64,000 bases of DNA from an uncultured Alsobacter sp. GTDB lineage: Bacteria > Pseudomonadota > Alphaproteobacteria > Rhizobiales > Beijerinckiaceae. Location: positions 62,001-126,000 of the forward strand of contig NZ_CAMFHB010000004.1 in the NCBI RefSeq assembly GCF_945952055.1, read 5' to 3'. Position numbers and translations under genes: made by a program. Under the pieces are notes generated by a model. The model was not told the DNA's origin. It did no database searches and saw nothing but the letters and a program-made list of their open reading frames with translations. Positions 44,150 to 52,593 of the stretch are shown here, in pieces (positions within the stretch are counted from its first letter, which is position 1; every line of letters starts with the position of its first letter).

Positions 44150-45658
44150 GTGGACGACTTTTCCCAGTCGCGGGACCTCACGGTCTACGGCCTGTTCAGG
44201 CAGGCCGCCGGGCTCGGGCCCGAGCGGGTCGCCATCGAGTGGCGCGGACGGACGTGGTCCTACGCCGACCTCCTGGGCTCGGTGGACCGCCTGGCGTCGG
44301 AGCTGGCCGCACGCGGCATCGGCCGGGGCGACCGCATCGCCGTGCTCTGCGAGAACCGGCCCGGCTTCCTGCGCCTGATCCTGGCGGCGGCCGCGCTCGG
44401 GGCCATCGTCGCGTGCCAGAACACGCGGCAGCGCCCGCGCGAGATGCAGCACTGCCTCGACCTCGTGGGGCCGTCGCTGGTGATGGTGTCCGAGCGGCAC
44501 CGCCCGCTCGTCGATGCCCTCGACCTGCGGGGCGTGCCGGTCGAGGTCGTCGAGGACTGGCCCGCCGCCGCCGCGCCCCCCGCCCCGTCCACGCCCTTCG
44601 CGGACGTCCGGCCGGCCGACCCGCTGCTGCTCATCTACACGAGCGGCACGACCGGCCTGCCCAAGGCCGCGGCCATCTCCCACGCCGCGGAGATCGCCCG
44701 CATGGCGGTGGTGCGCATGGACCTCGGCACGCGGGCCGGCGACGCCATGATCGCCTGGGCGCCGATGTTCCACATCGGCGGCACCGACCAGTCGCTCGCC
44801 GCGCTCATGACCGGCGGACCCGTGGTCGTCATCGACGGGTTCGACGTGCCGGCCCTCGTCGACGCGCTCGGCCGTCACCAGGCGGGCTGGCTGCTGTTGG
44901 TGCCCGGCGCCATCGAGCCGCTGCTGGACGCGCTGGAGGCCTCTCCGGCGGGGGTGAAGGGCGTGCGCTCCGTCGGCTGCATGGCGGACCTGGTGCCGGC
45001 GGCGCTGGTGGCACGCACCACCCGCGTGTTCGACGCGCCCTTCCTCAACAGCTTCGGCATGACCGAGACGGGCCTGCCGCCCCTCTCGGCCGACCTGATC
45101 CCGGTCGGAACGCTGCCGTCTGTCCTCTCCAAGCGTCTCAACTCCCTGTGCGAGTTCCGCCTGGTCGATCCCGACGGCCGCGAGGTCGAACCGGGCGCGG
45201 TGGGCGAAGGCGCGGTGCGCGGGCCGACGCTGTTCAACGGCTACTGGAACGCGCCGCAGGCCAATGCCGAGAGCTTCGCGGACGGGTTCTTCCGCATGGG
45301 CGACCTGTTCCGCCGGACGGCGGACGGCGGCTACGACTTCGTCGACCGCGCCCGCTATCTCATCAAGTGCGGCGGGGAAAACATCTACCCGGCCGAGATC
45401 GAGCGCGTGCTGCTGGCCGACCCGCGGGTCGCCGACGCGGTGGTGGTGCGCAAGCCCGACGCCCGATGGGGCGAGGTGCCGGTGGCCTTCATCGCCCGGC
45501 TCGACGGGAGCCTGGACGAAGCCGCCGTCGAGGCGCTCTGCCGGGACGCGCTGGCCGGCTACAAGCGCCCGCGCGACGTGCGGTTCGTCCCCTTCGAGGA
45601 GTTCCCGCGCAGCACCTCGGGCAAGATCCTGCGGCACGAGATGGAGAAGCGGCTGTAG
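44150..45658 (+). CDS. AMP-binding acyl-CoA ligase
   Basis: 502 residues from GTG 44150. ATP-binding loop LLIYTSGTTGLPKAAAISH (about 160-178), NSFGMTETGLPPLS, and the C-terminal VDRARYLIKCGGENIYPAEI and RSTSGKILRHEM with the catalytic Lys. It would activate a carboxylic acid with ATP and CoA. It ends the plus-strand unit with the flavoprotein and two hot-dog proteins. One base separates it from the previous stop, and a family A repeat follows. Confidence 0.92.
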   Translation: MDDFSQSRDLTVYGLFRQAAGLGPERVAIEWRGRTWSYADLLGSVDRLASELAARGIGRGDRIAVLCENRPGFLRLILAAAALGAIVACQNTRQRPREMQHCLDLVGPSLVMVSERHRPLVDALDLRGVPVEVVEDWPAAAAPPAPSTPFADVRPADPLLLIYTSGTTGLPKAAAISHAAEIARMAVVRMDLGTRAGDAMIAWAPMFHIGGTDQSLAALMTGGPVVVIDGFDVPALVDALGRHQAGWLLLVPGAIEPLLDALEASPAGVKGVRSVGCMADLVPAALVARTTRVFDAPFLNSFGMTETGLPPLSADLIPVGTLPSVLSKRLNSLCEFRLVDPDGREVEPGAVGEGAVRGPTLFNGYWNAPQANAESFADGFFRMGDLFRRTADGGYDFVDRARYLIKCGGENIYPAEIERVLLADPRVADAVVVRKPDARWGEVPVAFIARLDGSLDEAAVEALCRDALAGYKRPRDVRFVPFEEFPRSTSGKILRHEMEKRL

Positions 45659-45697
45659 GGGGCCGATGTTTCCTGCCTTCTCCAGCCACCCAAAGCC

Positions 45698-45808
45698 CCT
45701 CATCCTGAGCCGGCCTCGCAGAGGCCGAGTCGAAGGACGCAGGATGGCCGGCGCGGCCCCATGGTGCGTCCTTCGACTCGGCCGCGTTGCGGCCGGCTCA
45801 GGATGAGG
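45698..45808. repeat. Dispersed palindromic repeat, family A copy 3
   Basis: Third copy with outer arms CCTCATCCTGAGCC and GGCTCAGGATGAGG and inner GAGTCGAAGGACGCA arms. It lies between the convergent ligase and SDR genes. Confidence 0.9.
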
Positions 45809-45850
45809 GGCGTGGAGGCAGTGGAGTGAAGGGCAGCCCTGAACCCCTCC

Positions 45851-46744
45851 TCAAACCACGTTGAAATGCTCCGGCACACCGGCGGGCCACACCGTGCCCC
45901 ACATGCGCATGCCGCCGTCGATGGTGAGGACGTCGCCGGTGATGAAGTTGGCGCTCGGGGCCGAGAGGTAGACGACGCCCTCGGCGATGTCCCAGCCGTC
46001 ACCGAGGCGGCGCATGGGGTTGACGTTGTTGAAGCGGGCCGCCGCCTCCGCCGGGTACTGGTTCATGCCCTCGGTGGCGATGGCGCCGGGCGCGATGCAG
46101 TTGACGCGGATGCCGAGTGGTGCCCACTCCATGGCGATCGTGCGGCTCAGATAGATCACGCCGGCGCGGGCGGCGCAGGTGTGGGCGGCCTGCGGCATGC
46201 CGCGCTCCACATGCGCGACGATGTTGACGACGTTGCCGGGCACGTTGCGCTCCCGCCAGCGCTGCGCGGCGCCCTGCATCATCCACCACGGGCCGTTGAG
46301 GTTGGTGTCGATGACCGCGTTCCAACCCTTGCGCGAAAAGTCGATGGCCATCTGCGGGAATTGGCCGCCGGCATTGTTGACCAGCGTGTCGAGGCCGCCA
46401 TGCCGCTCGAAAACGTGGTCCAGCAGCGAGTCCACCTGCTCGGCATCGCGAATGGAGGCGGTCTTCCAGTCGACTTCGGCCCCCACCTTCTCGCGGATGG
46501 AGGCGGCCGTCTCGCTGAGCTTGTCCTCGCGCCGGCCGGCGATGATCACTGTGGCGCCGAGGCGGGCGAAGAGGAAGGCCATGGCCCGGCCCATGCCGCT
46601 GCCGCCCCCGGTGATGAGGACGCGGCGGCCCTTCATCAGGTCCGGATGGTAGACGGTCGGCTTGCTCGCGAGTTCGTCGTCGCTCAGCCCCCAGTTGGCC
46701 TCGTTGGGCATGGGGCGCGTCGCCCCGGTGCGGGTCTTTGCCAT
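45851..46744 (-). CDS. SDR protein of the 2,4-dienoyl-CoA reductase type, altered active site
   Basis: 297 residues from ATG 46744. Nucleotide motif VLITGGGSGMGRAMAFLFA (about 38-56) and NNAGGQFPQMA are clear. Where DECR-type SDRs have the lysine of SAAAKAGV this reads HTCAARAGVIYLSRTIA: there is neither the YxxxK Tyr nor the Lys. The overall pattern (SxxxK-less, AMEWAPLGIRVNCIAPG) fits peroxisomal/bacterial 2,4-dienoyl-CoA reductase relatives. It may reduce an enoyl or dienoyl-CoA, or have a changed mechanism. Starts 7 bases after the enoyl-CoA hydratase stop on the same strand. Confidence 0.83.
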   Translation of the reverse strand: MAKTRTGATRPMPNEANWGLSDDELASKPTVYHPDLMKGRRVLITGGGSGMGRAMAFLFARLGATVIIAGRREDKLSETAASIREKVGAEVDWKTASIRDAEQVDSLLDHVFERHGGLDTLVNNAGGQFPQMAIDFSRKGWNAVIDTNLNGPWWMMQGAAQRWRERNVPGNVVNIVAHVERGMPQAAHTCAARAGVIYLSRTIAMEWAPLGIRVNCIAPGAIATEGMNQYPAEAAARFNNVNPMRRLGDGWDIAEGVVYLSAPSANFITGDVLTIDGGMRMWGTVWPAGVPEHFNVV

Positions 46745-46751
46745 CGGTCGT

Positions 46752-47549
46752 TCACTCTCGGACGAAGCGGGCCGAGCGGTGCTCGGCATAGGCGCCCACG
46801 CCTTCGCGGCTCTCGGGCGAATTGAGGATCTGCGCGCCCATGCGATGGCCGATCGCGATCGCCTCCTCCATGGAGACGTCCTGCGCGTCGTCGAACAGCG
46901 CACGGGCGTGGCGCAAGGCGGACCAGCCGTTGGCCAGCATGGTCTGGGCCAACGCCAGCGCCTCCGGCAGCACCCGTGGCGCGGGCACCACGCGGTTGAC
47001 CACCCCGAGCTCGCACAGGCGCTGCGCCGGGATCGCGGCCGCGCAGAGGATGATCTCCATGGCGGCCGCGCGCGGCAGTTGCCGCGCCAGGCGCTGCACG
47101 CCGCCGGTGAAGGCCACCAGGCCGCGCTTCACCTCCGGCAGGGCGAACACCGCGCCCTCGGCCGCGACCACGAGGTCGCAGGCCAGCGCGAGCTCGAAGC
47201 CGCCGGCGACCGCATGGCCGTTGATGGCGGCGATGAGCGGCTTTGCAACGCGCCGCTCGGTGACGCCGCAGAAGCCGCGGCCGGGGATGAGGCCGTGGCC
47301 GGCCCCGCGCACGGCGGCCTCCTTCATGTCCATGCCGGAACAGAAGGCGCGGTCACCCGCCCCGGTCAGGACGATCGCCCCCACCGCGGGATCGGCTTCG
47401 CCCTCGCCGACGAGGCGGTCGATGAGAAAGGACGTGTCGGCGTCGACGGCGTTGCGCACGTGCGGCCGGTCGATGGTGACGACCAGCACGTCGCCGATGC
47501 GCTCGGCGCGGGCGCCGGGACCGGGTGCGGGTTCGCTGGGGCCCGACAC
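46752..47549 (-). CDS. Enoyl-CoA hydratase/isomerase family protein
   Basis: 265 residues from GTG 47549. Crotonase signature segments AFCSGMDMKEAAV (about 68-80) and NGHAVAGGFELALACDLVVA, LPEVKRGLVAFTGGVQRLAR and ELGVVNRVVPAPRV are present. The first glutamate of classical hydratases is not certain, so isomerase or hydrolase activity is possible. It lies 5 bases after the stop of the second ring-hydroxylating oxygenase and before the SDR, a three-gene minus-strand unit. Confidence 0.87.
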   Translation of the reverse strand: MSGPSEPAPGPGARAERIGDVLVVTIDRPHVRNAVDADTSFLIDRLVGEGEADPAVGAIVLTGAGDRAFCSGMDMKEAAVRGAGHGLIPGRGFCGVTERRVAKPLIAAINGHAVAGGFELALACDLVVAAEGAVFALPEVKRGLVAFTGGVQRLARQLPRAAAMEIILCAAAIPAQRLCELGVVNRVVPAPRVLPEALALAQTMLANGWSALRHARALFDDAQDVSMEEAIAIGHRMGAQILNSPESREGVGAYAEHRSARFVRE

Positions 47550-47554
47550 GCCGG

Positions 47555-48802
47555 TCAGGCCGGCACCAGCGCCGGTGCGGCGGCGGAGGACCGCGCGTCC
47601 ACCCATTCGCCCAGAACCTCGGGCACCCGCATCTCGGGCCTGATGTTCTGCGCGCCGATGCGGCGGTCGAGTTCCTCGTGCCAGTGATAGATGCGGCGCT
47701 CCTGGTAGTTGAGCGGGAAGCCCTTCACGCCGTTCGACTCGACCGACTTCTGGATGTGGTCGGCGAACTGCAGGTCCTCGTCGAGGATCGCCAGGAAGTT
47801 GGACAGGCGCATGTCCCACACCTCCGGGCGCGGGCCGTCGCCCCAGCTCGGCGAGAACCAGTGCACCTCGATCACCATGGTGTCGATGGTCTCGGGCCAG
47901 AAGCACAGGAACGGCATGCCCTGGGGCGCCAGCGGCGTGACGAGGTTCGGGTAGGCCAGGATCGACATGTTCGTGGTGCCGATATAGGGGTCCACGCCCT
48001 CGATCTCGGGCAGGCCGCGCACGCCCGGGTCCTTCCAGCCCTCCTTCTTGAAGGGCGTGACCATGCGCGAATGGCCGTGCGGCCACAGGGCGATGGCCGA
48101 GCCGCGGTGGTCGAGGAAGCGATCGACCGTGTTCTGGTGGATCGACTTGAGGTGGTACACCTCGAGGAAGGCGTCGAGCAGGATCTTGACGTTGCAGGCC
48201 ACCTTGATCGCGGTCTTCTCGACGAAGATCAGCGTCTCGGGCTTCATCTCCATGATCGCGTCGCCGGCCGGGCCCATGGCCTCGCGCAGGGGCGGCGCGT
48301 CGGGATCGAGGTTGATGAAATAGAGGTTGCCGAGGCTCTCGCAGCGCACCTCGTTGAGCGACCGGCACGACATGTCGAGACCCACGAAGTCGCGGCGGTC
48401 GCGCAGGTTCACGAGCTCGCCGCGCGTGTTGTAGGTCCAGCCATGGTACTTGCAGGTGACGCCGCGGGACTCGCCGCTCTCCTCCGTCACGACCGGGGCG
48501 CCGCGATGGCGGCAGACGTTGTAGAAGCAGCGGACCTTGCCGTCCTCGCCGCGGATGAAGAACAGCGGCTCCCCGAGCCGCGTCCACTGCAGGTAGCTGC
48601 CGGGCTTCGGCACCTCGTCACCGTGGATCGCGTAGACCCAGCTCTTGTGCCAGAGATGCTTCTTCTCCAGCTCCGCGAAGGCTGGATCGACGTAGCGCTC
48701 GCGCGGAATGTCGGGCAGCTTGGGGAAGCCCTCGGGCGGGTTGGAGCGGGCGGCCTCGTAGGCGTGGCGGTCGAGGATCGCCTGGACTTCTGCCGGGTTC
48801 AT
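47555..48802 (-). CDS. Aromatic ring-hydroxylating dioxygenase alpha subunit (Rieske), second copy
   Basis: 415 residues from ATG 48802 (AGGGAGG upstream). Rieske ligands CRHRG and CKYHGW (about 94-118); mononuclear iron motif FLEVYHLKSIHQNT (about 217-230). It is not a close copy of the enzyme at 37502, so the two likely act on different ring intermediates. It starts the minus-strand unit with enoyl-CoA hydratase and SDR. No reductase or beta subunit gene adjoins. Divergent from the VOC gene across a GTATACGCAA element. Confidence 0.92.
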   Translation of the reverse strand: MNPAEVQAILDRHAYEAARSNPPEGFPKLPDIPRERYVDPAFAELEKKHLWHKSWVYAIHGDEVPKPGSYLQWTRLGEPLFFIRGEDGKVRCFYNVCRHRGAPVVTEESGESRGVTCKYHGWTYNTRGELVNLRDRRDFVGLDMSCRSLNEVRCESLGNLYFINLDPDAPPLREAMGPAGDAIMEMKPETLIFVEKTAIKVACNVKILLDAFLEVYHLKSIHQNTVDRFLDHRGSAIALWPHGHSRMVTPFKKEGWKDPGVRGLPEIEGVDPYIGTTNMSILAYPNLVTPLAPQGMPFLCFWPETIDTMVIEVHWFSPSWGDGPRPEVWDMRLSNFLAILDEDLQFADHIQKSVESNGVKGFPLNYQERRIYHWHEELDRRIGAQNIRPEMRVPEVLGEWVDARSSAAAPALVPA

Positions 48803-48916
48803 GACAGGCCTCCCTGTGCGCCGGGACCCTGCTGCGGGGTCCGATCGGCCAACGCTGACACGATACGAGACTGACACTATGCGACGAGCCGGTCGAGTGG
48901 TACCAGAGGGCCATCC

Positions 48917-48926
48917 GTATACGCAA
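48917..48926. promoter_or_regulatory. GTATAC-type operator candidate, site 3
   Basis: GTATACGCAA is the exact reverse complement of the TTGCGTATAC element at 36628 and 52288. It stands between the divergent oxygenase (48802) and VOC (48968) starts. A further AT-rich TTTTGTATTA is at 48934-48943. Confidence 0.6.
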
Positions 48927-48967
48927 ACGAAAATTTTGTATTATCGGCGAGAGCGGGAGAACGCGGG

Positions 48968-49489
48968 ATGAGCAGGCTCTTCGGACCGGTCATGCAGACC
49001 GCCTACGTGGTGCGCGACCTCGACGCGGCGATGGCCCACTGGACCGGCGTCCTCGGCGTCGGCCCGTTCTTCGTCACGGACGCCGTGCCCTATGCCGAGG
49101 TGCGCTACCGGGGCTGGCCGATCGCGATCGGCACGCGCGTCGCGATCGCCTATTCCGGAGAGCAGCAGATCGAGCTGATCCAGCAGACCTCCGGGGATCC
49201 CTCGATGTTTACCGACTTCCTGGAGGGTGGCGAGGGCATGCACCACGTCTGCGTGGTGGCCTCCGATTTCGCTGGCGCCATGGATCTGGCGGCCCGCCAC
49301 GGCCTGGAGATCGTGCAGGACGGCGCCACCACCGCCGGCATCCGCTTCGCCTATCTCGACCGGCCGGGAACGCCCCGCGGGTCGGCGCTGGAGATCGTGG
49401 AAGGCTCGCGTGGGCTGCTGCGCTACTTTGAGCGGCTGAAGGGCGTGGCCGCCGCATGGGACGGCACGGAGGCCGTGCGTCGGATCTAG
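48968..49489 (+). CDS. VOC (glyoxalase/dioxygenase) superfamily protein
   Basis: 173 residues. Two beta-alpha-beta-beta-beta modules are visible: MQTAYVVRDLDAAMAHWTGV ... QIELIQQ, and GMHHVCVVASDFAGAMDLAA ... ALEIVE. The potential metal ligands are His at GMHHV and Glu in QIELIQ and ALEIVE. Such proteins act as isomerases, lyases or extradiol-type enzymes, or simply bind. GGGAGA is upstream. It begins the plus-strand unit with the NTF2-like and ferredoxin genes; a TGTATATG element (49492) lies before the next gene. Confidence 0.82.
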   Translation: MSRLFGPVMQTAYVVRDLDAAMAHWTGVLGVGPFFVTDAVPYAEVRYRGWPIAIGTRVAIAYSGEQQIELIQQTSGDPSMFTDFLEGGEGMHHVCVVASDFAGAMDLAARHGLEIVQDGATTAGIRFAYLDRPGTPRGSALEIVEGSRGLLRYFERLKGVAAAWDGTEAVRRI

Positions 49490-49521
49490 CCTGTATATGT
49501 TGACGGTCATTTGTGCATACC
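49490..49521. promoter_or_regulatory. GTATAC-type operator candidate, site 4
   Basis: CTGTATATGTTG (49491-49502) and TTTGTGCATACC (49510-49521) lie 52-83 bases upstream of the NTF2-like gene start at 49573. Both contain the TATA/ATAC core, in weaker form than sites 1 and 5. Confidence 0.4.
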
Positions 49522-49572
49522 CTAGCGTCGGCGACACAACGGCGCCGGCAGGCGCACCACAGGGAGGACGTC

Positions 49573-50118
49573 ATGGCCGAGCTGGATCTGGCACGCCGCC
49601 TGGACCGGGTGGAATCGCGGGCGGAAATCGCCGAGATCGTGGCGCTCTACTGCCGCTCCTGCGACGACAAGGATGCCCCCGTCCTGCGCAGCCTGTTCAC
49701 CGACGACGCGGTGGTCGAATCCAAGGACGGCGTGATGCGCTCCCAGGGCATCGACGCCATCATGACCATGTATGACGGCCGCTTCGCCGCGCTCGGCGTC
49801 ACCGCGCACTGGACCCACGACCACATGGTGCGCTTCGACGACGCGAACCCGGACCTGGCCACCGGATCCCTTTCCGGACACGCCGAGTGCTACCGCAACG
49901 GCCGCACCCTGGTCGCCTCGCTGCGGTACGACGACGAGTACCGCCGCGTGAATGGCCGCTGGAAGTTCAGCCGGCGCATCCTGAGCTTCCTCTACTACGT
50001 GCCGGTGGAGGAATACGGCGAGGCGCTGGGCAGCGAGTTGCGGCAGCGCGCCTATGGCGACCGCCGTCCCGCCGATTTCCCGGAGAGCATCCCCGGCTGG
50101 AAGAAGGGTGCGGCCTGA
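49573..50118 (+). CDS. NTF2/SnoaL-like protein
   Basis: 181 residues from ATG 49573 (AGGGAGG 4 bases upstream); an upstream ATG-type codon at 49513 has no site. A SnoaL_4-type fold: AEIAEIVALYCRSCDDKDAPVLRSLFTDD, VVESKDG, HWTHDHMVRFDD, YRRVNGRWKFSRRILSFLYY. This fold is shared by the beta subunits of ring-hydroxylating oxygenases and by polyketide cyclases/ketosteroid isomerases. It could be a beta-like partner to one of the Rieske oxygenases or an isomerase/dehydratase. Three bases before the ferredoxin gene. Confidence 0.82.
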   Translation: MAELDLARRLDRVESRAEIAEIVALYCRSCDDKDAPVLRSLFTDDAVVESKDGVMRSQGIDAIMTMYDGRFAALGVTAHWTHDHMVRFDDANPDLATGSLSGHAECYRNGRTLVASLRYDDEYRRVNGRWKFSRRILSFLYYVPVEEYGEALGSELRQRAYGDRRPADFPESIPGWKKGAA

Positions 50119-50120
50119 CC

Positions 50121-50438
50121 ATGCCCGTCATCATCGCCACCGACCGCGCCGGCAAGGAACACCGCATTGAGGGCAAGTCCGGCCAGTCCGTCATGCTCAA
50201 CCTGCGCGAGGTCGGCGGCCTCGACATCGCGGCCATCTGCGGAGGCTCGTGCTCCTGCTCCACCTGCCACGTCTATGTGGACGAGGACTGGATGGACAAG
50301 GTCCCGGCCCAGCAGCCGGACGAGTACGAGGTCGTCGAGTTCTCCTCCCACTACCAGCCCAACTCGCGGCTGAGCTGCCAGATCCCGTTCAGCGAGGCGC
50401 TGGACGGGCTGAAGGTGACACTGGCCCCGGAGGGGTGA
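50121..50438 (+). CDS. [2Fe-2S] ferredoxin, adrenodoxin type
   Basis: 105 residues. Ligands are C-x5-C-x2-C within CGGSCSCSTCHVYV (about residues 39-52) and a fourth Cys in LSCQIPF (about 87). This spacing and the DEDWMDKVP helix mark the vertebrate-type/bacterial adrenodoxin-like class that serves cytochromes P450 or Rieske oxygenases. No P450 gene is in the window, so a Rieske oxygenase is the likely partner. It ends the VOC/NTF2/ferredoxin unit and is followed by a family B repeat. Confidence 0.9.
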   Translation: MPVIIATDRAGKEHRIEGKSGQSVMLNLREVGGLDIAAICGGSCSCSTCHVYVDEDWMDKVPAQQPDEYEVVEFSSHYQPNSRLSCQIPFSEALDGLKVTLAPEG

Positions 50439-50481
50439 GAGGCGGTTCGCTGCCGCTCGCTTCGCTCCAGCGCTCCCCTTC

Positions 50482-50596
50482 GCGTCCTGCCCGGGCTTGG
50501 CCCGGGCATCCACGACTTTGGCCGCCGGGCAGAGGAGCGCGCGAGCGAACTCCCCTGCGTCACTCGTGGATCCTCGGGCCAGGCCCGAGGATGACG
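50482..50596. repeat. Dispersed palindromic repeat, family B copy 3
   Basis: GTCCTGCCCGGGCTTGGCCC...ATCCACGACTTTGG, then ACTCGTGGATCCTCGGGCCA...GGCCCGAGGATGACG. It is a longer, somewhat diverged copy between the ferredoxin gene and the convergent acyl-CoA ligase gene. Confidence 0.8.
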
Positions 50597-50621
50597 GCGG
50601 AAAGGGCGAGACTCGAGATCC

Positions 50622-52244
50622 CTACCCCAGCCGACGCTGCAGCATGAACTTCTGGATCTTGCTGGCCGACATCGGCCACTCGGTCACGAAGTGGATCTCG
50701 CGGGGGACCTTGAAGCCGGAGATGCGGTCGCGGCAGTAGGCAATGAGTTCGGCGGGGTCCACGCTGGCGCCGGGCCGCAGCTCGACGAAGGCCACCGGGA
50801 CCTCCTGCAGGCGCGCGTCGGGCTTGCCGACGACCTGGCAGAGCTTCACCGCGTCGTGCTGGCCGACCAGCGCCTCGATCTCCAGCGCCGCGACGTTCTC
50901 GCCGCCGACCTTCAGCATGTCCTTGGTCCGGCCGTGGAACATCACCGAGCCCGCGGCGTCGCGCGAGCCCAGGTCGCCGGTGTGGAACCAGCCGTCGCGG
51001 AAGGCGGCGCGGGTCTTGTCCTCGTCCTTGTAGTAGCCGGAAAACACCGAGAAGCCCCGCACCGCGATCTCGCCGATCTCGTCGGGGTCGGCGTCGGTGC
51101 CGTCCTCGCGCACGATGCGCATCTCGAGGCCAGGCAGGGGATGGCCAAGCCGCTGGGTGCGGGTGCGGTAGTCGTCGGTGAGGCGGCTCGTGCTGACGGT
51201 GCCGGACGTCTCCGTCATCCCGTAGGTGCCGACCTGGATGCAGTCCGGCAACGCCTTGCGCAACGCCTCGCGGAAGCTGTCGGGCTGCATGGCGAGGTTG
51301 CTGTTCATCACCCGGATGCGCGAGAGGTCGGTGCGCGAAAAGTCCGGGTGATAGATCATGTCGCCGATGAACGTCCCGAACGAGGGATAGGCCATCGTCA
51401 CCTTGTGCTTCTCCAGAAGCTCCAGCGCTTCCCCCGCCTCGAAGCGGGCCATGCCGACATAGGTGGCGCCTACCGCGTACATGGCGCAGATCGGGAAGAT
51501 GGCGGCGATGTGGAACATGGGCAGCGGCGACCAGAAGACGTCGTCGCCGGTCGCGTCGTAGCGGATGGCGAGCGCCTGCCCCGTGCGCACGAGAGCCTCG
51601 TGCGACATGAGGCAACCCTTGGGATTCGAGGTCGTGCCCGAGGTGTAGAGAATCAGCGCCGTGTCACGGACCCGCACGCAGCGACGGACCTCGTCCACCA
51701 CCTCGGGCGCGACCGTTTCGGCGAGCGCGGCGAAGGCGCGGCGCGAGACGGTGCCCGGCACATCTCCGTCGGCCACGAGCGCGATGAAGCGCAGCAGCGG
51801 CGCCTTCTCCAGGTTCAGCGTGTCGCCCGTCTGGTCGGCGAGGTCGGGGAAGGCCTGGCCGAGCCGCTCGATGAAGTCGACGTTCTCGGCCACGCGGGTG
51901 GAGGTCACGAGCCCGACGAGGTCGGCGTCCTTCACCAGGTAGGCCAGTTCATGGCTGCGGTAGCGGGCGTTCACGGGGACGGCGACGGCGCCCAGCAGCG
52001 TGATGCCGAAGAACACCTCGACAAACTCGACGCAGCTCGGCAGCAGGATGCCGACGTGGTCGCCGCGGCGGACGCCGAGCGCATGCAGGGCGCGGGCACG
52101 GTCGATCGCGCCCTTGGCGAGCTCGCCGAAGGTGCGGCTTTCTCCGGTGAAGACGAGGCCCGGCTTGCCGGGATTGTGCGCTGCCGCCCTCAGCAGGACG
52201 TCGCCGACGGACGTGACTGCGATGAAGTCGCGGAAATCCAGCAT
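50622..52244 (-). CDS. AMP-binding acyl-CoA ligase (long-chain type)
   Basis: 540 residues from ATG 52244, with a perfect GGGGAGGAGAGG upstream. Motifs: ATP-binding loop LILYTSGTTSNPKGCLMSH (about 189-207), YGMTETSGTVSTSR, DGWFHTGDLGSRDAAG, GRTKDMLKVGGENVAALEIE and the C-terminal SASKIQKFMLQ with the catalytic Lys. It would activate the imported acid or a later intermediate. Divergent from the LIV-type ABC operon across a region with four GTATAC/GTATGC-like elements, so uptake and activation are likely co-controlled. Confidence 0.92.
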   Translation of the reverse strand: MLDFRDFIAVTSVGDVLLRAAAHNPGKPGLVFTGESRTFGELAKGAIDRARALHALGVRRGDHVGILLPSCVEFVEVFFGITLLGAVAVPVNARYRSHELAYLVKDADLVGLVTSTRVAENVDFIERLGQAFPDLADQTGDTLNLEKAPLLRFIALVADGDVPGTVSRRAFAALAETVAPEVVDEVRRCVRVRDTALILYTSGTTSNPKGCLMSHEALVRTGQALAIRYDATGDDVFWSPLPMFHIAAIFPICAMYAVGATYVGMARFEAGEALELLEKHKVTMAYPSFGTFIGDMIYHPDFSRTDLSRIRVMNSNLAMQPDSFREALRKALPDCIQVGTYGMTETSGTVSTSRLTDDYRTRTQRLGHPLPGLEMRIVREDGTDADPDEIGEIAVRGFSVFSGYYKDEDKTRAAFRDGWFHTGDLGSRDAAGSVMFHGRTKDMLKVGGENVAALEIEALVGQHDAVKLCQVVGKPDARLQEVPVAFVELRPGASVDPAELIAYCRDRISGFKVPREIHFVTEWPMSASKIQKFMLQRRLG

Positions 52245-52593
52245 CCTCTCCTCCCCTGACCGTCCGGCGGAGGCTCGCGCGGATCGATTGCGTATACAAT
52301 ATCTGCTCGGCCTGTATGCGCAAGTTTGAAGGTCGGGCGGGGGTCGACGGAAGCACCGTCCGCCCTGCTCAAGGCACTGACTTGCAATGACATTCGCAAT
52401 GCGACGGACGACGCCGGGGCGTGCGGCGGAGCGCGCCGTTTCGCAGCTGCGAGCGCGGCTTGTATGCTCAACAGCGTTATTGCGTATATATAGACCCTGT
52501 TGTACCGTACCCGGGTGAAGAACAGGAGCGGAGCTCCGACAAAGCCAGCTGTGTGCCACCAGCCCAAGCGTGGCCGCTCACAGGGAGGGGAAG
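52245..52593. promoter_or_regulatory. Divergent control region between acyl-CoA ligase and LIV-type transporter, site 5/6
   Basis: A 349-base noncoding region. TTGCGTATACAA (52288-52299) and TGTATGCGCAAG (52313-52324) lie before the ligase; TTGTATGCTCAA (52460-52471) and TTGCGTATATA (52480-52490) lie before the transporter. Each pair is spaced by a few helical turns. A GGGAGGGG ribosome-binding site precedes 52594. No gene is seen. Confidence 0.6.

Noticed and set aside
52190-52567. Open frame upstream of the acyl-CoA ligase
   Set aside because: It reads through the promoter region out of frame with the ligase. The GGGGAGGAGAGG site sets the true start at 52244.
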